IMG/VR virus record: IMGVR_UViG_3300035201_000241
Coordinates: 1 to 41,011 of that record
Strand: one strand, 5' to 3'
Length of the DNA: 41,011 nt
Source of the DNA: a virus
How positions within the stretch are numbered: position 1 is the stretch's first letter; the number at the start of each line of letters is the position of its first letter. The notes under the pieces were generated by a model. The model had not been told where the DNA came from. It saw only the letters and a program-made list of their open reading frames with translations, and searched no databases. Below, in pieces: positions 11,449 to 23,400 of the stretch. Position numbers and translations under genes: made by a program.

Positions 11449-14400
11449 ATGGCAGAAAAGAGAATCCAGTTTAGTAACGTAGTTCAAAACCAGCTGCCTG
11501 CGTATGTAAGGAACGAATATCCTTTAATTTCAGAGTTCCTGAAAGAATATTACGTTGCTCAGGAATTTGAAAGTGGTCCAATTGACCTTATTCAGAATAT
11601 TGACCAATATATTAAAATTGATGAAATAACCAATCTTACTGAAACTGTAGGATTGAGAACTGATATTACATATGATGCTTCAACTATTGATGTTGATATG
11701 ATTAGTCATCCAGAAGGAACTACTGGATTTCCGGATTCTTATGGACTATTAAAAATTGATGATGAGATAATTACATATACTTCCAAAACTAAAACATCAT
11801 TTAATGGATGTATTAGGGGATTTAGTGGTATAACTTCATATAGAGCAGAAACTGAAACTGACCAATTAGTTTTTAATTCAACAGAATCTGCTGATCATGC
11901 TTATACAGCACCTGTTCAAAATTTAAGTTGTCTTTTTCTTAAAGAATTTTTATTAAAGACAAAATATCAACTTTTACCTGGATTAGAAGAAAGAGATTTA
12001 CATGAAGATTTAAATAAGAACGTTTTTATAAAACAAGCTAAAGATTTTTATTTAAGTAAAGGAACAGATCATTCTTTTGAAATCTTATTTAAAGCATTAT
12101 ATAATGAAGATGTAAGTATAATAAAACCAAGAGATTTTCTTGTTACTCCATCTAATGCTCATTTTATTATTACAAAAGATCTTGTAGTTGAACCTATTGA
12201 AGGAGATCCAGCAAATCTTTTAAATGCGACTTTATATCAGGATGCTTATGGAGATAGTATTGAAAAGGGATATGCTCCTATTACTTCTATAGAAAAAATA
12301 AATCCTGGATATGGTAAAACTTATTATAAACTTAGTATAGATGGTGGATATAATAGAGACTCACGAGTTGATGGTGCATTATATGGAAGTTTTACAGTTC
12401 ATCCTAAAACTAAGGTAATTGGTGAAGTATCTGCGGGAACCACTTCATTAGATGTAGATTCAACTGTTGGATTCTCTACTTCTGGTGAATTGTTAGTAGA
12501 TTATGTTGATACGACTATAGGAGTTGTTTCTTACACTTCTAAGAACTTAACTCAGTTCTTTGGATGTAGTGGTATTGATAAAAGAGTATTAAATGCAGCA
12601 AATGTTGGAATTAATACTTATGCTTATGGATATAATTTTTATGATCAAGATGATAAAATCACTGTAAGAATTAATTCTGTTTTAGGTGATTTAGATTATC
12701 CTACTCGTACTCATTATTATAATATTAATGATACTGCTAAGATTAAAACCTTAGGTGTTGCTAATAAGAATTTCAGAGCACAAAATTGGTTTTATAATAT
12801 TGCACCAACTTTTAATGTTACTAAGATTACATTAGTTAATGCTTCTGATAGATCATATCAAGTTAATACCAATACAGAGCATACTTGTCGTATTGGAGAC
12901 TCTGTAACCCTTATTGGTAGTTCAGTAGGGACTTATGCAAGTTCTCTTATAATAGAAATATTAGATGCTAAATCTTTTGTTATAAGAGGTCAGGGAGATA
13001 TTGATACTGCTGATAAGTATACAATTAAGAGAAATATTTTAAAAACCAATTCTAATACTTTCCCTGAGGCAGTACAATATACTACTAATGTTCAAAACGT
13101 ATATAATATTAATGGTCAAGAAGATCTTTTAATAGCATCTTCATCAATTCCTTCATATTATGCACAACCACTTAATGCATCAACTCAAGAAACTACCATA
13201 ACAGGTACATTTAGTGGAACTGAATTTGAGATATCACCAGATAAAGACCATGGTTTCTATACTGGAGATGAAGTTTATTATATTCCAGAAAAGATTGAAG
13301 AGAAATATTTCACTGCTGGCGGAGCAATTGCTACTAGAGTTAGTATCGGAACAAAGTTATTTGATGAAGGTCTTTATTTCTTATACAGAGTAAATTCTTC
13401 AACAGTTAAATTTGCTAAGAGCAGAACTGATATTTCTAATGGATCATTTGTTTCTATTGAAGCAACAGAAGTAAAGAATAATAAAGTACAACCATTTGAT
13501 TTTAAAGGTAAGACTTTAGCATCACAAAAACTTGTAAGAGAAGTACTTCCACCTAAGAATGATGGAATTTTGTCTCCCACTATTCCTGGATATACTGGGA
13601 TTTTAATAAATGGTGTTGAAATTTTAAATTATAAATCTCCTGATTTAATTCATTATGGTCGAATTGAAGATATTGAAGTTATTGCTCCTGGTGATGACTA
13701 TGATGTAATAAATCCCCCTCTTATTAAGATTTCTGATCCTGTTGGTGCAGCAGCTACTGGACATGTGGATGTTAGTGGTTCTTTGGAAGAAATTAGAGTT
13801 TTAGATTCTGGATTCGATTATCAAGGTATTCCTGAAGTTAATATTAGGGGTGGTAATGGTTCTGGTGCAAATGCTACCGTAACTATGCGATCAATTGTCC
13901 ATAAGGTTGACTTTGATGCCCAAGTGGTTGGTGGGGCTGTAGGAGTTGGAACAACTTTATCAACAATTGGATTTGGCACATATCATAAGTTTAAAAATGC
14001 AGAACAGGTAATTTATCTAAGCAATGGACAAGAAGGTATTAGTGGACTTACGACTGATGCTTCTTATTTTGTTAATACAATAAGCAATACTGAGATATCA
14101 TTACATCCAACTGAAAATGATGCTCAACTTGGAATTTCAACGGTTTCATTACTTTCTTATGGAGTCGGTAGACAATCTATTAAATCTTATAACACAAAGT
14201 CTGTAGTAGATGCAGTTAATGTTGTTAGTGCGGGTAGTGGATATTCTTATAAGAAGAGAGAAGTAAGTTCAGCAGGTGTTAGTACTGCTCTTAATAAAAT
14301 TGAATTTATAAATCATGGATATGAATCTGGAGAAGTTATTAACTATTCTTCTACAGGAACTGCAATTGGTGGACTTAATAGTGGAACTGATTATTATCTT

Positions 14401-17400
14401 ACAAAGGTAGATGATAACAATTTCAAATTATCTGCTGTTGGTCTAGGTTCAACTAATAAAGATTTTTATTATAGAACTAATCAATATATTGATTTGACTA
14501 GTGTTGGTGATGGAACATTCAAGTATCCTGATATTTCAGTAACTTTAGTCGGACGTGTAGGAATATCTTCAATAGGTAGTGAGACATTTGAAGCAGAAGT
14601 CCAACCAATATTCCGAGGAGGAATAACTGGAGCATCTTTGACTAATAAGGGTGTTGGATACGGATCTTCTGAAATTATTAATTATATTAGAGATCCTTTA
14701 GTTACTTTGTCATTTGGTGATGAAGCACAATTAACACCAATTATTGTTGATGGTAAGATTGATGAAGTAATAGTTATGAGCGCTGGTAAAGAATATAATT
14801 CTCCTCCAGATTTAGTAGTAGAAGGAAATGGCATTGGTGCTGTTGTAGTTCCTGTAGTTTCTAATGGTATTATAACTTCTGTTAAAGTAGTTGCGGGTGG
14901 TGCTGGATATACTCAGGATACAACTACTATTTCTGTTCTTTTCCCTGGAGATGGAGCAGTTCTTAAACCAAATGTACAAACTTGGCGTATAGATTTAGTT
15001 AAGAGACATTTTGAAGAATTTAGTGAAGATGATGGATTTATTTCTGAAGGAATTAATGATAAGTATGAGTTAGAATACTGTCATTTATATGCTCCTAGAA
15101 AACTTAGAGAATCTGTATACTCTGTAGATCAGACAGGAAAGATCATCTATGGTGAAAATGACCTTGTAAGACAAGATGGTGTTGAAGTTGCTGCTAGAAA
15201 CCACTCTCCTATTATTGGATGGGCATATGATGGTAACCCAATTTATGGTCCATTTGGATATCAGACTAAGCAAGGTGGTGTAGTTGCCCAGATGAGGTCT
15301 GGTTATAAATTATCCCTTGCTGCAGATAGACCACCTTTTCCTGCAGGATTCTTTGTTGAGGATTATTCATATTCTTTAATAACTGATGAGGATGTTCTTG
15401 ATGAGAATAATGGTAGATTTGGTATTACTCCAGAATTTCCAGAAGGAACATATGCATATTTTGCTACTATTGATAGTACTCAAGCAGCATCTGCTGGAGC
15501 ATTTGCAAATTATAAGCAACCAGTTTTCCCATATCTAATTGGTCAGAGTTATCATTCGACACCTAATAATTTTAACTTCCGTACAACTTCTAATCAAGAT
15601 GAATTTGTGTTTAGTCGGGAATGGTTGAGAAATACTCAACCATATAATTTGATGGATGGAGAAGTGCAATATGAATATGTTTATATACCTAACAAATTAA
15701 AACAGACAGCAAAAATTAAAAATGTAGAATCTGGAAAGGTTGATACTGTAGGAATTGAAACTGGTGGTACCAATTATAAAGTTGGTGACCCTATAGCGTT
15801 TATAAATCCTCCTCACGCTAGTAATGGAGCAGGAGCAGCTGCCAATGTTTCATCTATTGGTGGTAAGGTAATTAATACAATTAGTATTGCTTCTAGTACC
15901 ATTAATCCAGTTGAGATTTACCCTGGAGAGAATAGGGGTGATTATGTTGTTGTTTGTGATAATCCACATAACTTTAGGAATAACGAAACAATTAGTATTT
16001 CTGGATTATCTACTACATCCTCAAAGATTGGTGGATTCTATAAGGCAGGAATTACAACTGCTATGTTCTCTGTAGCAGGGGTTGGAACCACTACAACTGG
16101 TATAGGAACTATTGGGGCAACTGGAATTGTTACTTATATTAATTTGGATGGAAATCTTTCTTATCCTACTGAGGATTATTATCAAGTAAAAAATATTAGA
16201 TCAAATGATGTATTTAAACTTAATGATGAAAAAGTTAAGATTCTGAATGTAGAACCTAAACTATCAAGAGTTAGAGTTATTAGAGGTATTGGAACTGGTA
16301 GCACTGTAGGTGCTGCTCATAGTGCCACAACGGTCTTATATGAAGATTCTAGACTAATAACTATAGATTCTGGATTTAGCACAAGTTATAAGTATACAAT
16401 TAATAAAGAGATTTATTTTAATCCAAGTGAGTCGGTTGGATTAGGAACTACTGCTGGAGTTGGTATTGGTACAACCATTTCCTTTGCCAATCCAGGAACA
16501 GGAATTAGTAATATCTTTATTCCTACTAAGTCAATCTATATTCCTAAGCATGAATTAAAGACTGGTGATAAGTTAACGTATTCTCCAAATAGTGGAGCAG
16601 GTCTTATTGTTCAATTTACTAGTGCTGGAATTGGAACTACCGTTGCAGATCAAACGTCTCTTTATGTTGCTAAAATAAGTGATGATTTAATTGGTTTATC
16701 CACGGTTAGAGTTGGTCTTGGTTCGACAGGTAGTTTTGTTGGTATTTCAAGCACCTATCAAAATTCTACTACTTTATATTTTACTGGAATTGGAACAGGG
16801 GTTTATCACAGCTTTAAGACCAATTATGATGTTATTACTGGAGAGATTTCTAGAAATCTAGTAACAGTAGCAACAGCAAGTACTCATGGGTTAACAACTG
16901 ATGACGAAGTTAAAGTTTCAGTTAGTCCTGGTGTTACTACATCAGTTGTTGTAAAATATAATGATTATAATCGTCGTCTTTTAGTCAATCCTAAGACATT
17001 TGTTGCTGGAGGAGTAGATACAACCTTTAATACTATTACTATTGCAGATCATGGTTATAGTACTGGACAAAAGATTGTTCATAATGCATCAACTCCTTCT
17101 GGTGGTTTATCAGATAATGGCATTTACTTTATAGTAAGAGTTGATAATAATAAGTTTAAATTATCTAATACTTATTATGATGGGACTTTAGAAAAACCAA
17201 TTATCGTTAATATCACATCTGCTTCTGGTGGAACTATTTCTTTAGTAAATCCACCATTAAAGGTATATAAAGATTCTACAGTCAATTTTGATGTATCTGA
17301 TGGGTCTTTAGCATATACTGTTCAGGGAACTGCATACCCTGCATTTGAATTTAATTTCTATACCGATCAAGCATGTCGTGAGATATGGAGTGCAACTGGT

Positions 17401-20400
17401 ACTACTAAAAACTTTGAAGTTCAAAGAACTGGAACTGTTGGTACAGCAGGTGCTAAGGTTGCACTAACAGTAGATAAGAATATTCCAGAGGTTCTATATT
17501 ATAAATTGGTTCCTGTTTTTGAAAGTGATCTTCCAGCAGTAAAATCAGAGGTTGTAATAGATAGCGATGTTATTTCCTCTAATTTGGTAGAAGTTAAGGA
17601 GAGTTTGTATAATGGAACTTATGAAGTGTCTCTTCCTACTACAAGTTCCTTTACTTATAGTATTTCTAGTAAACCAGAGAAAGTTTCTTATGCAGGAACT
17701 AGTTCTCTTTTAAATTATGAGACAACCTCTAAATCTGCATTAGGGTCTATATCTAAGTTTGAGTTAATGGATGGTGGACAGTATTACTATGATGTTCCTG
17801 GAATTTCTACTGTTACATCTAATCTAGGTCAGGGTGCTATTGTTTCTGCTTCTAGTACAACAATTGGAAGAGTTATAAAAACAGAAATTGAAAATATTGG
17901 ATACAATTTCCCATCTGATCCTACATTAAGTCCAAGCGTAGGATTACCTCAAGTTGTTCAAATAGAATCTTTAGCAACATTTGAATCTATTGGAGTAAAT
18001 TCAGTTGGAAGAGGATATTCTTCTGCACCAAAATTACTTGTTTTTGATGGAAAAACCCAAAAGCAAGTTTCTGAAGTTGATTTAAAATATACTCTTGGTA
18101 AATCTGAGGTAGAGATTAGAAAGAATGTATATGGATTAAGTGATACTCGTCCAACTATTATTCCAATACACAATAGTGGTGGTGTAGGAATTAATACAGT
18201 TGATTATAATAGTTCAACTCAAACCGTAACTCTTACATTAGATGTTGGATTTAGTACTGCTAATAGTTTCCCATTCTCTGTTGGAGATAAGATTTTAGTT
18301 GAGAATATTAGTGTTGGATTGGGTTCAACAGGAAGTAATTTTAACTCTGAGGGTTATGATTACAAACTCTTTACTGTAAGTGCTACAGATGAGAATTTAG
18401 GTGGTATAGGAACGATTGCCTATAGTCTTTCTGGTATATTACCTGCTGGGCAAATTCCTGGAACTTATGATCCACTTAATTCTTCTGGTAGAGTTATACC
18501 TGAAAAATACTTCCCTGTATTTGATATAAAATTAAAAACTAAAGATTACTTCCCTGGAGAAACAGTTACTTCAAGTTCTGCAACTGGTACTGTAGAGAGT
18601 TGGGATAAAAACATTGGTATTTTAAAAATATCGTCTGGTGATAACTTTGTTGTTAATGAGACCATTACTGGCAAAACTTCTAATACTCAGGGAGTTGCTT
18701 CTTCTATTACAGCATATGATTCCACATTTACTCTAGCAGAATTTTCTGAAGTAATTCATGGATGGGAAACCGATTCTGGTGTTCTTAATAAGAGCCTGCA
18801 GAGAATAGAAGATAGTTTATATTATCAGAAGTTCTCTTATTCGTTAAAATCTAAAGTTGATTTTGATACTTGGGATGATGTTGTTAGTGCAACTAATCAT
18901 ACTTCAGGATTCCAGAAATTCTGTGATTATCAGTTGGAGTCTACTTCTAATGATCCAACTATGGTTATTGGATTATCAACTGATACAACTGCAATAGACT
19001 CAGTAAATGAATTGAGTGGAATTGGTAATTTACATTGTGTTGAAGATTTTGATCTTGTTAAAGAAAACTCTTTAACTCTAGGTAAAGATATAGTTTCAAA
19101 TAAAATTATTTTTGCTAATAGAGTTCTTACTGATTATTATGAATCTGTAGGTAACAGGGTGCTCTCTATCGATGATATGAGTAACACCTTTAATAGCAAT
19201 CCTAGAGCAACACAGTATAGTGCTGTTGCTACTATCGATTTAGCAAAAGTAAGAGCAGCTAAGTTCTTTACTTTTGTAAAAGATAAGAGATATGTGGGTC
19301 AAAGACAATTAATGGTTGTTGATCTTATTCATGATGGTTCTCAAGCTTATTTGAACCAGTATGGTAGAATTGAAACTCAATATATTCAAGGTTCATTTGA
19401 TTTCTCTGTTTCTGGAGATGATGGACAATTACTATTCTATCCTGTTAATTATTCTGTAAATGATTATAATATTGGTGCTATTGCTTATAACTTAGATGAT
19501 AACCTTCTTGGCATAGGAAGTACAAGTCTTGGTAGTAATAATGTTTGGATTAATTCAAATAGTGTTAAGGTTCTTAAATCAAATACATCTACAAATATTG
19601 TAAGTATTGGTAGAACCTATCAGTCTGCTAAGATTCTAGTTGAAATAACAGCAGATGTTAGTGGAAATAGTAATGAATTTGAATTTGAAGAAATCAACCT
19701 TATCCATGACAGTCAAGCAAATGGTTTAGGAACAGTTGATATAATTGATTATGGTCAGATGGAAACGACCACATCAAATGTTCCAGGTCAACCAGGATTG
19801 GGTACCTATTCTGCTTATATTGATGGTGAAAACATTAAACTTGACTTCTTCCCCAATAGTGTTGGAATTGCAACCACAGCGGTAGTTAATACCCTAGCAG
19901 TAGCAATGGGCGGGTTCACGACCACTACAACTGGCGTAGGGACCATTCATATGAAGCATGCCCAACTAGAGGGTAAGTCTACTTATATTGCTGGTACTGG
20001 AGCAGGATATGGTGCTACTACAGTAGTCGCTAAGTACCCTACTCAGACTGGAATTATAGATGAATTTGATGCTGCATACTTCATAGTACAAGTTAGTGAT
20101 CTTAGCACTAATGCATATGAGATGGCAGAGATGCTTGTTGTTGATGATTATAGTGAAGAGACTGCAAGTGGTAATACTTATGAAGTTGAATATGGTAATC
20201 TTGGGATAGGAACTAATAGTGGATATGTTGGATTAGGAAGTTTTGGAACTAGATTGGATATTAATGCAGGTTCTACTACTTACGTTGAATTGACATTTAC
20301 TCCAACAGATGCATTATCTAATCTCAACATGGAAGTTAATGTTTATATGAATGCTATTAAGATTAATGATGATAGTGCTGATATAATCGATTTCAATAAT

Positions 20401-23400
20401 GGATCTATAGAAACTTCATTTGGAGAGTATGAAGGAACAGAGAGGGATATTAAGAGAACCTTTAATTTAACTCATAAGAATGATCCTATCTTTGAGAAGT
20501 ATTTCTTCGGTAATAGTGCTGAAATTGTTAAATTAACTGATAACACAATCACTCTACCAAACCACTTCTTTGTTAGTGGAGAAACTATTAAGTATCATCA
20601 TGCTGGAGCCGGTTCTACACAAGCAATTGGATGTCAGAGCACTGCATTTGTCGGTGCTGGTACAACCGATAAACTTCCAGGAGAGAATCTATATGTAGTT
20701 AAGATTGATGACGATTCAATTAAGATTGCTACTAGTGCAGAAAAAGCACTTAAAGCAGTTCCTGAAACAGTAGATCTCACTAGTGTTGGTATTGGTACTT
20801 CTCATAGATTTGTATCTACCAACCAAAATGCTAAAGTACTGATTGGTCTTGATAATATTATTCAAGGACCAGTTGTAGCAACTGCTCAAACTACCCATTT
20901 AGCAGATCAGGCATTGAGCACAGTTGATGTAATTTACTTCTCTGGAATAACGTCGTTCTTTGGATCAGACTTAATTAGGATTGGTGAAGAGATAATGAAG
21001 GTGGAGGGGGTTGGTATAGGTAGTACCAACGGAATAAGAGTACGTAGAAACTGGTTAGGAACTAAAGCATCTGGATATGGTACTGATGCACTGGTTACTA
21101 AGGTTGAAGGTAATTATAATATTGTTGATAACCTACTTACATTTGCAGAAGCACCTTATGGCAATACTCCATTAAGTACGAGTACTAATCCACCTGATGA
21201 TAGAGATTGGGTAGGAATTGCAACAGGTTCATCTTTCCAAGGAAGAACATTCTTACGTTCTGGTATTACCAATAGTTCTAATGAGACCTATTATGAGAAC
21301 TTTATTTTCGATGATATTTCTCATGGATTTACTGGAATTACTAAAGAGTTTACTCTTAAGTCCAGTGGTAATAATGTAACAGGAATTAGTTCAGAGGCAA
21401 TCATTCTTATTAATGATGTATTCCAGGCACGTGGAAATACTGCAGATTATACTTTAGAAGATAATGCTGGTATTACTTCTATCAGCTTTACTGGTACTGC
21501 TCAGGATATTTCCAATGATGTTGGTATATCAAGCTTCCCTAAAGGCGGTATAATCATCTCTGTGGGGTCTACTGAGGGAATGGGTTATCAACCTCTAGTC
21601 GCTGCTGGTGCCACTTACACAGTGGGTGCTGGTGGGTCAATCTCTGCTATTTCTATTGGTAATAGTGGTTCTGGTTATAGGATTGGGGTACAGACTGTTA
21701 GCGTAGGAATACAAACACAAGGTGTAGATGGTACATATGTGACAGGAATCGCCACTGCTATTATTGCAAATGGTCATATTACCGGAATTGGTACTATTAA
21801 TCCAATTAGCTTTACTGGTTCAACTATTAAGAAAGTTGTATTTGATGACCCACTTTCTTATACAGATATTCCATTAAATTATAGTAGCGATTCTGTATCT
21901 GGAGTTGGTTCTAATGCAAGAGTTAGTGTTGTTGTAAGTCAAGGTTCTAGTGTAATTGACTTTAATATTTCTAACCAAGGATATGGTTATGGTGTTAAGG
22001 AAATCTTAACACTTCCTATTGGAGGACCTACTGGAATACCCACATTTACAACTGGAACCTTTAAGGAGTTCCAACTCACAGTTGATGAGAAATTTAATGA
22101 TGAATTTACTGGATGGTCTGTAGGACAACTCCAATTCTTAGATGATTGGGATAAAGAATTTGACTCGGATACTCGTGCTTTCCAATTGAAAGAGGGTGGA
22201 AGTCTTGTTTCTATTATTGCAGGTAAGGGTTCTAAAGTTGATGTACAGTCAGTCATTCTTATCTTTATTAACGACATTCTTCAGGTTCCAGGTAAAGGAT
22301 ATACCTTTACTGGAGGTAGCCAAGTTAACTTTACAGAAGCACCTAAACCAGGTGATACTTCTAAGGTTGTATTCTATAAGGGAACTGGTGGGGTTGACGT
22401 TGCATTTAGAAACGTACTTGAGACAGTTAAGAAGGGTGATGATTTAACTATTACATATGATGCTTCTCTTGGACAACCAGCATACTGGGAGGAAGATACA
22501 AGAACTGTTAGTAACATTGATTCTACTGATATTGTAAGTACTAATCCATACTTTGGACCTGGTAATACAAATGATGAATCTTTATTAAGACCTGTTGCAT
22601 GGTGTAGACAGACTGAAGATAAGATAATTAATGAAATACCTGTAGGTAAGGATAGAGAACTTTATGAACCAAATATCTATCCTAATACTTATATTATTAA
22701 ATCGGTTGGTATTGGATCTACTACTGTTTGGGTTGATAATCTAAGACCACAGTTTGATAGTCAGAATGAGAGTGACACTGATCTTGAGTTCCAGAAGAAG
22801 GTTACTTTCGTTTCTCAAGGAGTTAAGACTGGTGCTGCTGCAACTGCTATTGTTTCTGCTGCTGGTACAATTTCTTCTATTGATATTACCGATGGCGGTG
22901 TTGGATATACCACTGCTTTTGTTAGCATTGCATCTACGGTAGGAGTAGGAACAACTACAAATGCATTTGGATCAGTAACTATTGGTGCTGCTGGAACCAT
23001 TACTGGTGTTGCTATTACTAATCCTGGATATGGATATACTTGGACAGATGTTCCTTCCGTTCTAATTTCTCCACCTACGTCAGTTGATGAGCAAAATACG
23101 GTTGTTTCTTATGCGGGTGATTCGGGTGTTATTGTTGGATTTGGAACTACAACGGTTAGTGGTAGTAAAGAATTAATATTTGATCTTTATATCCCTGGTG
23201 ATTCTGATTTAAGAAGTACAACTTTTGTTTCTGCTGCTGTTACTGCTAGTGCTTTAGCCAAGTATGATTACTTTAGAGTTACTGATTCTAATGTTGGTTT
23301 AGGATCTACTACAGTATACTCACAAGATCTTTCTGGTAATACAGTTGGTGTTGGAACATCCTTTGCTGATAATGTTTATGTTGTTAAGAGTTCTCAATTA

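Noticed and set aside
10132-22942. Other-phase + strand frames inside gp6 and gp7 (10132, 15887, 22196, 22754)
   Set aside because: Shadows of the long repetitive coding sequence; Leu/Val-rich translations without start signals.
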